Assembly: GCA_949284175.1 (NCBI GenBank)
Contig: CASDVE010000030.1
Span: forward strand, 1 to 33,172
DNA length: 33,172 nt
Direction: 5' to 3'
From: an uncultured Eubacteriales bacterium
GTDB taxonomy: Bacteria > Bacillota > Clostridia > Lachnospirales > Lachnospiraceae
Both the position numbers and the translations under genes were made by a program. The notes under the pieces were generated by a model. That model worked only from the letters and a program-made list of their open reading frames with translations. It was not told the DNA's origin and did no database searches. This document shows, in pieces, positions 1 through 7,916 of this stretch. Numbering within the stretch: position 1 is the stretch's first letter; every line of letters starts with the position of its first letter.

Positions 1-1
1 T

Positions 2-181
2 AATGGTATAAAGGTACAAAGAGATATGTATAGTGCGTTTTTAATCATGAATATAAGTAATGATTTAAAGAGCTTTGATATTAATAAATGTAATGAAAGA
101 TTTGATAATTTCTATAAACTACATAATAAGGAAATAGAAAGATTAAAAGGTAATAAAAATTTAAGCAGTATTGGGATTTAA
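2..181 (+). CDS. TnpB-like (IS200/IS605) protein, C-terminal end, partial
   Basis: The window opens inside an ORF whose last 59 codons are visible. They read NGIKVQRDMYSAFLIMNI, continue through a Cys-Asn pair (KCNERF), and end in NKNLSSIGI. I recognise this as the C-terminal tail of the TnpB/OrfB proteins of IS200/IS605 elements, in which an RD-x-x-x-A motif closes the RuvC-like nuclease. TnpB acts as an RNA-guided DNA nuclease that helps retain the element. The identification rests on the short visible tail plus the hairpin end 140 bp downstream, which is the expected arrangement. The catalytic residues lie outside the window, so activity cannot be judged. Confidence 0.65.
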   Translation, partial: NGIKVQRDMYSAFLIMNISNDLKSFDINKCNERFDNFYKLHNKEIERLKGNKNLSSIGI

Positions 182-345
182 AATTATAAACAGGTTTTGA
201 CACGAGCCTAATATTATCGTTAATAGATACAAAGGTGTCTTTGGTAATAAAAGTTTTATGGAAACTCATTAGTCTTATATACTTTCGAGTATATTTGGAA
301 GTGAATGTACATAAGAACCCAACGGCTTTAGCCGTTGGAGTGTCA
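182..345 (+). ncRNA. Candidate omega-RNA (reRNA) / right end of IS200/IS605 element
   Basis: The 160 nt after the TnpB-like stop are non-coding and rich in hairpins. AGATAC/GTGTCT pairs around 230-245. ATATACT (277-283) pairs perfectly with AGTATAT (288-294) around a TTCG loop. An 8-bp hairpin CCAACGGC-TTTA-GCCGTTGG lies at 319-338, followed by GTGTCA. In this family the right end encodes the TnpB guide RNA, and the bases just outside the end act as guide. The boundary is inferred at TCA (343-345), so the sequence from about 346 would be the guide. Confidence 0.6.
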
Positions 346-377
346 GTAAGAACAATAAAAGGAAGGATAGAATGTAA

Positions 378-680
378 TTGATTAGAAAAATAATAAAAAG
401 CGGATTTATAATTTGGGGCAGTATCATGTTTGGAATCATAAGTGTATACTGGAACTTTATATGTTATTTGATGGCGATTAATGGTATATACGATGAAGGT
501 TCTTATAAATGGGAAGAAGACGGAAAATGGTTTATGCCTTATGGTTATATAGGGATTTCTATATACATAATATGTTTATTAAGTATCCTTTGGATAAATC
601 GTAAGAATAAAAATAGAATATTCGTTATTGTAACATCCATGCTTGTTGGGAGTATCAGTACAATATTATCTATTTTTTAA
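378..680 (+). CDS. Small membrane protein of unknown function
   Basis: A 100-residue protein is read from a TTG start; the nearby ATG at 372 is followed at once by a stop. A GGAAGG site lies at 361-366. There are three hydrophobic stretches: about residues 8-32, 55-70 and 82-100. An acidic/aromatic loop (YKWEEDGKWF) lies between the first and second. I do not recognise the family. The gene sits just outside the IS200/IS605 end, so it may be accessory, and the insertion may have removed its native promoter. A strong bidirectional terminator closes it before the leftward tRNA. Confidence 0.5.
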   Translation: MIRKIIKSGFIIWGSIMFGIISVYWNFICYLMAINGIYDEGSYKWEEDGKWFMPYGYIGISIYIICLLSILWINRKNKNRIFVIVTSMLVGSISTILSIF

Positions 681-715
681 TAGATTCAGAATGATGCGTG
701 GATAAATAAAAAAAT

Positions 716-741
716 AAAAGCCTAGTAAATACTAGGCTTTT
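716..741. terminator. Bidirectional intrinsic terminator
   Basis: AAAAGCCTAGT (716-726) pairs perfectly with ACTAGGCTTTT (731-741) around an AAAT loop. The A-tract on one side and T-tract on the other let it end both the rightward small gene and the leftward tRNA. Confidence 0.9.
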
Positions 742-745
742 ATAA

Positions 746-828
746 TGCCGGTGGCGGGACTTGAACCCGCACGTGGTTACCCACAACAGATTTTGAGTCT
801 GCATCGTCTGCCATTCCGACACACCGGC
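746..828 (-). tRNA. tRNA-Leu (anticodon CAA)
   Basis: On the minus strand this is an 83-nt class II tRNA. The acceptor strands GCCGGTG/CACCGGC close, with discriminator A at 746. The anticodon arm is GCAGA-CTCAAAA-TCTGT, giving anticodon CAA, which reads UUG. There is a long variable arm (TGTGGGTAACCACG) and a T-arm GCGGG-TTCAAGT-CCCGC. The 3' CCA is not encoded and must be added enzymatically. It has its own promoter upstream (848-876) and ends at the terminator at 716-741. Confidence 0.95.
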
Positions 829-847
829 TTGCTTATCGTGTAACAAT

Positions 848-876
848 ACTATACAATAAATATTGTATTAAGTCAA
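848..876 (-). promoter_or_regulatory. Promoter of tRNA-Leu
   Basis: On the minus strand TTGACT (876-871) and TATAGT (853-848) are separated by 17 nt, a near-consensus housekeeping promoter about 20 nt upstream of the mature tRNA 5' end. Confidence 0.85.
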
Positions 877-1071
877 TATATAATTTCAATTTTTTAATCA
901 AAATATAAATAATTTTTTTGTTTTGTGGAGAAAAATGGAAGAGAAGTTGATAATAGGAAGAAAGTTTCCTTTTATACTTTTATAGAAAAATAATTAAGAG
1001 ATTTAGAAAGATTTTAAGAATATCATAATTACTCAAATGGTGTCTATGAAAACTCAAGAAAAGATTTAAGA

Positions 1072-1102
1072 AATTGACTTGTCAATTCTAAAGAGATATA
1101 TT
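1072..1102 (+). promoter_or_regulatory. plsX promoter with overlapping palindromic operator
   Basis: TTGACT (1074-1079) and TATATT (1097-1102) are 17 nt apart, 36 nt before plsX. The -35 lies inside a perfect inverted repeat, AATTGAC-TT-GTCAATT (1072-1087). Its position suggests a repressor site. FapR and FabT control plsX operons in Firmicutes, but this sequence does not clearly match the FapR consensus and only loosely resembles FabT-type TTGA...TCAA sites. The rest of 840-1137 is AT-rich and holds no gene that I can see. Confidence 0.75.
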
Positions 1103-1137
1103 ATAGTATGATATAGAAACAACTAGGAGGAAAAATC

Positions 1138-2163
1138 ATGCAAGATACAGTTAGAGTTGCTGTCGATGCAATGGGCGGTGACAACGCACCACTTGAAATA
1201 GTCAAGGGGGCTGTTGAAGCTGTGAACGAGAGGGAAGAATTGCAGCTATTTTTAGTTGGTAATGAAGGCAGAATTGAAGCAGAACTTGCGAAATATCAAT
1301 TTAAGCGAGAAAAGATTACTGTTGTACCAGCATCAGAAGAAATCAGTTGTGATGAAGCGCCTGTTATGGCGATCCGAAAGAAAAAGGATTCCTCCATTGT
1401 AGTAGCATTGAATTTGGTAAAAGAGGGAAAAGCAGACGCTTTTGTATCCGCTGGAAGTTCAGGCGCTATTTTAGTTGGAGGACAGTTGATTATCGGACGT
1501 ATTAAAGGGATCGAAAGACCTCCTCTTGCACCATTGATTCCAACTTTGAAAGGTGTTTCTCTTTTAATTGACTGTGGAGCGAATGTGGATGCTAGACCAT
1601 CTCATTTAGTTCAATTTGCACAGATGGGTTCCATTTATATGGAAAATATTCTAGGCATTTCAAAACCAAGAGTTGCCATTGTGAATATCGGTGCAGAAGA
1701 GGCAAAAGGGAATGCACTTGTTAAAGAAACATATCCTCTTCTAAAAGAGTGTAAAGATATTAATTTTATTGGAAGTATCGAGGCACGTGATATTCCATAT
1801 GGTATGGCGGATGTAATTGTCAGTGAAGCGTTTGTAGGCAATGTGATCTTAAAGCTGAGCGAAGGACTTGCAGGTGCATTGGTTAGTGCAATTAAAGATG
1901 GAATGATGAGTACAACACGCAGTAAAATGGGAGCACTTTTAGTGAAACCGGCTCTTAAAGAAACGCTGAAGAAGTTTGATGCCACTGAATATGGTGGAGC
2001 ACCTCTTTTGGGATTGAATGGACTGGTTGTAAAAGTTCATGGAAGTTCAAAATCAAAAGAAGTGAAAAATGCGTTAATTCAATGTATACAATTTAAAGCA
2101 GAAGGAATTAACGATAAAATTAAAGAAAATATTATTAAGAAAAAAGAAGAAAATATGAATTAA
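1138..2163 (+). CDS. plsX: Phosphate acyltransferase PlsX
   Basis: PlsX is a peripheral membrane enzyme that makes acyl-phosphate from acyl-ACP, the first step of phosphatidic acid synthesis before PlsY. The 341-residue protein has the usual length. It begins with [14 protein letters not shown], the family's N-terminal signature, and contains SAGSSGAI (about residues 104-111), LIDCGANVD and EAFVGNV. AGGAGG at 1125-1130 sits eight bases before the ATG. It is followed 14 nt later by acpP, the source of its substrate carrier, so the two are almost certainly co-transcribed. A lysine-rich tail (residues 328-339) is mildly unusual. Confidence 0.97.
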   Translation: MQDTVRVAVDAMGGDNAPLEIVKGAVEAVNEREELQLFLVGNEGRIEAELAKYQFKREKITVVPASEEISCDEAPVMAIRKKKDSSIVVALNLVKEGKADAFVSAGSSGAILVGGQLIIGRIKGIERPPLAPLIPTLKGVSLLIDCGANVDARPSHLVQFAQMGSIYMENILGISKPRVAIVNIGAEEAKGNALVKETYPLLKECKDINFIGSIEARDIPYGMADVIVSEAFVGNVILKLSEGLAGALVSAIKDGMMSTTRSKMGALLVKPALKETLKKFDATEYGGAPLLGLNGLVVKVHGSSKSKEVKNALIQCIQFKAEGINDKIKENIIKKKEENMN

Positions 2164-2177
2164 AGGGAGATGTTGAA

Positions 2178-2408
2178 ATGGAATTTGAGAAAGTACAATC
2201 AATCATTTGCGAGGTTTTAAATGTAGAACCAGAAGAAATCACACTGGATACAACATTTATTGACGACTTAGGAGCGGATTCTTTGGATATTTTCCAGATT
2301 ATTATGGGACTTGAAGAAGAGTTCGATATTGAAATTCCAACAGAAGAAGCTGAAAAAATTGTAACTGTGGGAGATGCAGTAAACCAGATTAAAAATGCAA
2401 TTGGCTAA
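2178..2408 (+). CDS. acpP: Acyl carrier protein
   Basis: A 76-residue acidic protein with the phosphopantetheine attachment motif GADSLD, the modified serine being Ser35. It carries growing acyl chains in type II fatty acid synthesis and donates acyl groups to PlsX, encoded 14 nt upstream. A GGGAG site (2164-2168) precedes the ATG. The helix II sequence ([18 protein letters not shown]) is typical of dedicated fatty-acid ACPs. A strong terminator follows immediately, so plsX-acpP forms a two-gene unit. Confidence 0.96.
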   Translation: MEFEKVQSIICEVLNVEPEEITLDTTFIDDLGADSLDIFQIIMGLEEEFDIEIPTEEAEKIVTVGDAVNQIKNAIG

Positions 2409-2413
2409 TGACG

Positions 2414-2443
2414 ATGGGGCTGTTTATACAGCTCCATTTTTTT
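2414..2443 (+). terminator. Terminator of plsX-acpP
   Basis: ATGGGGCTGT (2414-2423) pairs with ACAGCTCCAT (2428-2437) with a single G.U, then a run of T to 2443. The repeat fragment at 2444 starts directly on this T-tract. Confidence 0.92.
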
Positions 2444-2490
2444 ACGCAAAGACAACGTTTGCCAGAAAGAGCATGAAAAATAAATGCAAG
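2444..2490 (+). repeat. Structured intergenic repeat, copy A (decayed)
   Basis: ACGCAAAGACAACG (2444-2457) is identical to the start of the copy at 18887. It is followed by a degraded AAGAGCATG portion, after which similarity is lost. It lies directly behind the acpP terminator, in the same orientation as the other copies. Fragment only; membership is judged by eye. Confidence 0.6.
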
Positions 2491-2504
2491 TTTTTTTAGA
2501 AATG

Positions 2505-2513
2505 TGTTACAAT
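2505..2513 (+). promoter_or_regulatory. Probable rnc promoter (extended -10)
   Basis: TG-T-TACAAT forms an extended -10, with only a weak -35 (TGCAAG, 2485-2490) 17 nt upstream. It lies between the acpP terminator and rnc and could drive rnc-smc-ftsY. Confidence 0.5.
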
Positions 2514-2641
2514 AAGAGAGTAACAGTGCAAATGCCCCTTATACTTAAAGTATCCATTACTGATAAGAATGAAAAAACATAAAAGGGTATCAGAGGTACT
2601 AAAAATAAAAGAGTCAATGATAAAAAAGAAAAGGAGAAAAT

Positions 2642-3337
2642 ATGATGCGAGAAAAAATTCAAGAATTAGAAAAAACAATTCAATATGAATTTCAAGATAA
2701 ATCTCTTATCAAACAGGCACTTACCCATAGTTCTTATGCTAATGAGTATCGGAATGGAAAATGCCACCACAATGAACGGATTGAATTTTTAGGAGATGCA
2801 GTATTGGAACTAGCGGTGAGCGAATATTTATTTCAGAACTATCCAAAAGAAAATGAAGGACAGATGACAAAAATTCGATCAAGCCTTGTTTGTGAATTTA
2901 CACTATCTCAATGTGCAAGAGATATTTCATTAGGACAATATTTGTATTTAAGCAAAGGAGAAGAGATGACGGGCGGAAGAGAAAGAAATTCCATTCTCTG
3001 TGATGCCTTTGAGTCTATCATTGGTGCCATTTATTTAGATAGCGGATTTGATAAGGCGAGAGAATTTATTTACAAATATTTATTGCAAGATGTGGAAGAC
3101 AAAACGTTATTCTATGATGCTAAAACGATTTTACAAGAGATGGTGCAAGGAAATAATTGGGGAACTCTTTCTTATATATTATTAGAAGAGAAAGGACCAG
3201 ATCACAATAAAGAATTTATTGTACAAGCACAGGTTGGAGATCGAGTGCTTGGAAACGGAGTTGGACGCACAAAGAAGGCAGCAGAACAACAAGCAGCTTA
3301 TGAAGCTATCAAACGATTAAAAAATGAACAGGTATAG
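2642..3337 (+). CDS. rnc: Ribonuclease III
   Basis: This double-strand-specific endoribonuclease processes rRNA precursors and structured mRNAs. The 231 residues contain the RNase III signature NERIEFLGDAVLEL (44-57), with catalytic Glu48 and Asp52. A second acidic patch, DAFESIIGAIYLD, follows near 120-133. A C-terminal dsRNA-binding domain (about 159-228) ends in GRTKKAAEQQAAYEAI. AAAGGAGAAA precedes the first of two adjacent ATG codons; either may be used. smc starts three bases after the stop, indicating tight co-expression. Confidence 0.96.
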   Translation: MMREKIQELEKTIQYEFQDKSLIKQALTHSSYANEYRNGKCHHNERIEFLGDAVLELAVSEYLFQNYPKENEGQMTKIRSSLVCEFTLSQCARDISLGQYLYLSKGEEMTGGRERNSILCDAFESIIGAIYLDSGFDKAREFIYKYLLQDVEDKTLFYDAKTILQEMVQGNNWGTLSYILLEEKGPDHNKEFIVQAQVGDRVLGNGVGRTKKAAEQQAAYEAIKRLKNEQV

Positions 3338-3340
3338 TCT

Positions 3341-6300
3341 ATGTATTTAAAGAGTATTGAAGTATATGGATTTAAGTCCTTTGCAAATAAAATTACATTT
3401 GAATTTAAAAATGGAATCACAGGAATCGTCGGGCCTAACGGCAGCGGAAAGAGTAACGTAGCGGACGCAGTGCGCTGGGTGCTTGGAGAGCAAAGTGCAA
3501 AACAGCTTCGTGGTTCTAAGATGGAAGACGTTATTTTTTCCGGTACTGAGAGTCGAAAACCGCTCGGTTCAGCCTATGTGGCAATCACATTAGATAATTC
3601 TGATCATAGTTTATCCATCGCTTATGATGAGGTGACGGTGGCAAGGCGTGTTTATCGCTCTGGAGAAAGCGAATATTCTATTAATGGGACAGCGTGTCGT
3701 CTGAAAGATATTACCAATTTATTTTTGGATACAGGAATTGGAAAAGAAGGATATTCGATTATTGGACAAGGGCAAATTGATAAAATTTTAAGCGGAAAGC
3801 CAGAAGATAGACGAGAACTTTTTGATGAGGCGGCAGGAATTGTAAAGTACAAGAAGAACAAGTCCGCTACGGAGAAGGCTTTAGAGGGAGAGAGGCAGAA
3901 TCTTTATCGAGTGACGGATATTTTAAAAGAGTTAGAAAGTCAATTAGAACCTCTTTCCAAACAGTCTGAAAAGGCAAAGGAATATTTAAGTTGTAAAGAG
4001 CAGCAAAAACAACTGGATATTTCGGTCTTTTTATTAGAGCTTGGACAATTAAAGCGGGAAAAAGAAGAAGTACAAAAGAAAATTCAAATTAATGAAGCAG
4101 AGATGGGACAAATTCAAAAGCAATATGAATCCATCAAAGAAGAATATGAGAAGTTAGAACATTCTTTAGAAGAAAATCATAAACAGGTTGATTCCATACA
4201 AAGTGCTATGCAGGAAACAAGTCTGCATAGGGAAAAGATGGAAGGCGAGATCAAAGTTTTAAAAGAACAGATCAATACAGCGAAAAATGATGAACTCCAT
4301 TTGGAAGAAAATACGGCACGTGTTGTGGCAGAACTTCAAAGACGAGAAGAAGAAAAAAAGCAGTATATGGAAGAAAAGACTGCTTTAGATGAAAAGAAAA
4401 ATCAAATGGATCATCAGTTAAAGGAACGAAAACGTCAAGAAGAAGAAAAAAGTGAGTCCATTCAAGAGATTTTAAATGCCATTGAGAAGGAAAAGCAAGG
4501 GATTATTGATGGAATGAATGAATCCGCCTCCTTAAAAGGAAAATTGCAACGCTATGAAACGATGGCAGAACAAGTGAATCTTAGAAAAGCGGAGCTGAAT
4601 CAAAGATTACTTCATTATCGAAGTGAAGAAGTAAGACAAAGAGAAGAACTAGAACAGTTTCAAGCAAAGGAACAAGAATTAGAACAGAAGTTGCTTGTAC
4701 TCGATTCCGAACTTAAGAGAAAAGAAACGTTGTTATCAGAGATTCAGACAGGGTTAAATGAGGCAAGACAGCGTTCCTTAGAACTGCAAAGAGAATATCA
4801 TGTGTCAGAATCAAGGCTTGAAACTGTAAAAAACTTGACAGAACGCTATGACGGATATGGGAATAGTATTAAAAAAGTCATGGAGCAAAAAAGTAGATTA
4901 CAGGGGATTCATGGTGTGATTGCTGATTTGATCAAAACAGAAAAGCGGTATGAGATTGCCATTGAAACAGCTCTTGGAGGCAGTATTCAAAATATTGTAA
5001 CAGAGAACGAAGATACAGCAAAAAAATTAATCCAATACTTAAAAGAGAATCGATTTGGAAGGGCTACTTTTTTGCCACTCACAAGCGTAAAAGGAAAGCA
5101 CAATGGAATAAAACCACAAGTGTTAGAGGAACAAGGGGTCATTGGTGTTGCTAGTTCTCTTGTAAAAGCCGAGCAGGTGTACAGCGGGATTGTAGAACAT
5201 TTGTTAGGAAGAATTGTGATTGTGGATACCATTGATCATGGGATCATGTTAGCTAGAAAATATCAATATACATTACGTATTGTAACGTTAGAAGGAGAAT
5301 CTCTAAGTCCAGGAGGTGCTTTGACAGGAGGTGCTTTCCGAAATAACAGCAATTTATTGGGAAGAAGAAGAGAATTAGAAGAATTAGAACAAAAGAGAAT
5401 GGCTGTTATGGAAGAACAACAAGAAGTGGAGGATAGGATTTCCGCTTTACAAACACAAAAAAATGAGTGCAAACAGCAGTTAGATCAAGAGCATACAAAG
5501 CGTCAAGAAATCGTATTACAGTTAAATACAGCAAAGTTGAAATTATCATCAAATGAGCAACAAAGCAAAGATTTAATGGTGCAAAAAGAGCGTTTAGCTC
5601 GTGAAAATAAAGAATTAGAACAACAGGTTGTTGAAATTAAAGAAAATCAAAATAAAATTGAAGAACAAACAAAACAATACGAAGAAAGACGTCATTTGAG
5701 CGAGAAAACTATAAAAGAATTAGAGTTAGAAGTTTCAAGGTTAAAAGCACAAAAGGATACAGAAGAAGAGGCTTATCACAAGCTGAACATGGATATCATG
5801 TCCATGAAACAAAAGTTAGACTTTTTAACGATTAATTTAAAGCGTATTGGTTCTGAGGAGGCAGAACTCTTAAGGCAGAAAGAGAGTTATGTGCAAAAAG
5901 CTGAAGAATCAAAAAATAAAATGAAGAAACTTTCTAATGAAATCGAAGAATTGACAAAGGGCATTCAACAAACAGAAGAAGCATTAGAGGCAGTAAAACA
6001 AAATTTAAAAACAAAAGAAGAAGAAAGACAAGCCATTACAACTTCTCATAAGTCTTTATTTGAAAAACGAGAAGCCATTTCAGAACAGTTAAGTGGACTT
6101 ACAAAAGAAGAGTATCGGTTAAACGGTCAAAAAGAGAAATTGGATGAGAAGATTCAGACGCAAACAAATTATATGTGGGAAGAATATGAAATCACATATG
6201 GCAATGCGTTACCAATGCTTGAAAAAGTGACAAAAGATCTTGGGGAATTGCGAACAGAGCTTCATAAAGTAAAACAACAGATCAAAAGTCTTGGTGATGT

Positions 6301-6901
6301 CAATGTCAACGCTATTGAAGATTATAAAAATGTGTTAGAACGCTTTACGTTTTTATCCACACAGCGGGATGATATTATGAAGGCAGAAGAAAATCTAATG
6401 CAGATCATCAAAGAGTTGGATATTGCCATGCGACAGCAGTTCACAGAAAAGTTCGCAGAAATTCAAATGATGTTCAACCAAGTATTTCGAGAGTTATTTG
6501 GTGGAGGAAAGGCGACCCTTGAGCTTATGGAAGGAGAAGATGTTTTGGAAGCGGGCATTCGCATTATTTCACAGCCACCAGGGAAAAAATTGCAAAACAT
6601 GATGCAGTTATCCGGTGGAGAAAAAGCGTTAACTGCCATTGCTCTTTTATTTGCAATCCAAAGTCTAAAGCCATCACCATTTTGTTTGCTCGATGAGATC
6701 GAAGCAGCACTGGATGATTCCAATGTGGATCGCTTTGCAAAATATTTACATAAGCTGACAAAAGATACACAGTTTATTGTGATCACTCACCGTAGAGGGA
6801 CTATGGTGTCAGCCGATGTTTTATATGGAATTACGATGCAAGAAAAAGGAGTATCTGCTCTTGTATCCGTTAATTTAATTGAAAATCAGTTAGAAGAATA
6901 G
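3341..6901 (+). CDS. smc: Chromosome segregation ATPase SMC
   Basis: SMC dimerises and works with ScpA/ScpB to organise and segregate the chromosome. The 1186-residue protein is full length. Walker A GPNGSGKS is at 31-38. Two long coiled-coil arms (about 165-500 and 680-1020) flank a hinge domain (about 515-675, with GALTGGAF near its end). The signature LSGGEKAL lies near 1090 and Walker B CLLDEIEAALDD near 1113-1124, followed by the His-switch ITHRRGTM. It starts three bases after rnc. The 63-nt gap to ftsY shows no clear terminator, and the order rnc-smc-ftsY is classic for Firmicutes. Confidence 0.98.
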   Translation: MYLKSIEVYGFKSFANKITFEFKNGITGIVGPNGSGKSNVADAVRWVLGEQSAKQLRGSKMEDVIFSGTESRKPLGSAYVAITLDNSDHSLSIAYDEVTVARRVYRSGESEYSINGTACRLKDITNLFLDTGIGKEGYSIIGQGQIDKILSGKPEDRRELFDEAAGIVKYKKNKSATEKALEGERQNLYRVTDILKELESQLEPLSKQSEKAKEYLSCKEQQKQLDISVFLLELGQLKREKEEVQKKIQINEAEMGQIQKQYESIKEEYEKLEHSLEENHKQVDSIQSAMQETSLHREKMEGEIKVLKEQINTAKNDELHLEENTARVVAELQRREEEKKQYMEEKTALDEKKNQMDHQLKERKRQEEEKSESIQEILNAIEKEKQGIIDGMNESASLKGKLQRYETMAEQVNLRKAELNQRLLHYRSEEVRQREELEQFQAKEQELEQKLLVLDSELKRKETLLSEIQTGLNEARQRSLELQREYHVSESRLETVKNLTERYDGYGNSIKKVMEQKSRLQGIHGVIADLIKTEKRYEIAIETALGGSIQNIVTENEDTAKKLIQYLKENRFGRATFLPLTSVKGKHNGIKPQVLEEQGVIGVASSLVKAEQVYSGIVEHLLGRIVIVDTIDHGIMLARKYQYTLRIVTLEGESLSPGGALTGGAFRNNSNLLGRRRELEELEQKRMAVMEEQQEVEDRISALQTQKNECKQQLDQEHTKRQEIVLQLNTAKLKLSSNEQQSKDLMVQKERLARENKELEQQVVEIKENQNKIEEQTKQYEERRHLSEKTIKELELEVSRLKAQKDTEEEAYHKLNMDIMSMKQKLDFLTINLKRIGSEEAELLRQKESYVQKAEESKNKMKKLSNEIEELTKGIQQTEEALEAVKQNLKTKEEERQAITTSHKSLFEKREAISEQLSGLTKEEYRLNGQKEKLDEKIQTQTNYMWEEYEITYGNALPMLEKVTKDLGELRTELHKVKQQIKSLGDVNVNAIEDYKNVLERFTFLSTQRDDIMKAEENLMQIIKELDIAMRQQFTEKFAEIQMMFNQVFRELFGGGKATLELMEGEDVLEAGIRIISQPPGKKLQNMMQLSGGEKALTAIALLFAIQSLKPSPFCLLDEIEAALDDSNVDRFAKYLHKLTKDTQFIVITHRRGTMVSADVLYGITMQEKGVSALVSVNLIENQLEE

Positions 6902-6965
6902 TAGAAAAACACAAATGTGTTTTATCATCGTTTTACAATTAGAAAAAGAAAAGGAGATTAATCTT

Positions 6966-7916
6966 ATGGGAGAAAAGAAAGGATTTTTTAAACGACTTGT
7001 CAGTGGGCTGGCAAAAACAAGAGAGAACATTTCTGCTGGAATTGATTCTATTTTCAGCGGTTTTTCAAAAATTGATGATGATTTCTATGATGAGTTAGAA
7101 GAAACACTCATTATGGGCGATTTGGGAATTGATACTACGCTAAAGATTATTGAAGATTTAAAAAAGAGAGTGAAAGAAGCCCACATTAAAGAACCAGAAC
7201 AATGTAGAGAATTATTAATTAATATTATTCGCGATCAAATGCTTCTTGATGAGAATGCTTATGAATTTGAAGAGAGAAAATCAGTTGTACTCGTCATTGG
7301 GGTAAATGGTGTTGGAAAAACAACTTCCATTGGTAAGTTAGCAGCTCAATTAAAAAATAATAATAAGAAAGTTCTTCTTGCTGCTGCGGATACGTTTCGT
7401 GCTGCCGCAATTGAACAGTTAGAAGAGTGGTCAAATCGTGCCGGTGTAGAATTGATTTCTCAACATGAAGGTTCCGATCCAGCAGCCGTCATTTATGATG
7501 CGTTAGCGGCCGCAAAATCAAGGGATACGGATGTTCTTCTTTGTGATACAGCAGGACGTCTTCATAACAAGAAGAATCTTATGGATGAATTGAAAAAGAT
7601 CAATCGTATTATTGACCGAGAATATCCAGATGCCTATCGTGAAAATTTAATTGTGCTTGATGGAACAACAGGACAAAATGCCCTAGCCCAAGCAAAACAA
7701 TTTAAAGAGGCAGCCGACATCACAGGTATTATTTTAACAAAACTGGATGGAACAGCAAAAGGTGGAATCGCCATTGCTGTGCAGGCGGAACTTGGAATCC
7801 CTGTAAAATACATTGGAGTAGGGGAAAAAATTGATGATTTACAAAAATTTGATCCAGACCAATTTGTACAGGCATTATTCCAAAGAGAGGAGGAAGCAGA
7901 TGACACAATGTTCTAA
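6966..7916 (+). CDS. ftsY: Signal recognition particle receptor FtsY
   Basis: FtsY is the membrane-associated GTPase that receives SRP-bound ribosomes and delivers them to SecYEG. I place the start at the ATG at 6966 (MGEKKGFFKRL), behind AAGGAGATTA; an in-frame upstream extension to 6915 has no good ribosome site. The 316 residues comprise a short basic N-terminus, the N domain and the NG GTPase with GVNGVGKTT (about 112-120), DTFRAAA, DTAGR (near 194) and TKLDGTAKGG (near 258). The long acidic A domain of proteobacterial FtsY is absent, as usual in Firmicutes. Its last 17 bases overlap the next gene. Confidence 0.97.
   Translation: MGEKKGFFKRLVSGLAKTRENISAGIDSIFSGFSKIDDDFYDELEETLIMGDLGIDTTLKIIEDLKKRVKEAHIKEPEQCRELLINIIRDQMLLDENAYEFEERKSVVLVIGVNGVGKTTSIGKLAAQLKNNNKKVLLAAADTFRAAAIEQLEEWSNRAGVELISQHEGSDPAAVIYDALAAAKSRDTDVLLCDTAGRLHNKKNLMDELKKINRIIDREYPDAYRENLIVLDGTTGQNALAQAKQFKEAADITGIILTKLDGTAKGGIAIAVQAELGIPVKYIGVGEKIDDLQKFDPDQFVQALFQREEEADDTMF

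Larger units (their letters stand above)
1..345 (+). mobile_element. Right part of an IS200/IS605-family element
   Basis: This combines the TnpB-like tail (2-181) with the hairpin terminus (319-338). Only the right end is in the window, so it cannot be seen whether a TnpA transposase accompanies it. Such ends are recognised as single-stranded hairpins and leave no target duplication. The exact cut site near 345 is inferred. Confidence 0.6.

Noticed and set aside
746..828. tRNA-Leu as integration site of a genomic island
   Set aside because: No integrase and no repeat of the tRNA 3' end are visible in the window.
1635..1985. Long minus-strand reading frames inside plsX, smc, ftsY, catalase and gapN
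   Set aside because: They lie opposite strong family genes, have no ribosome sites and show low-complexity Ser/Phe-rich composition typical of antisense shadows.
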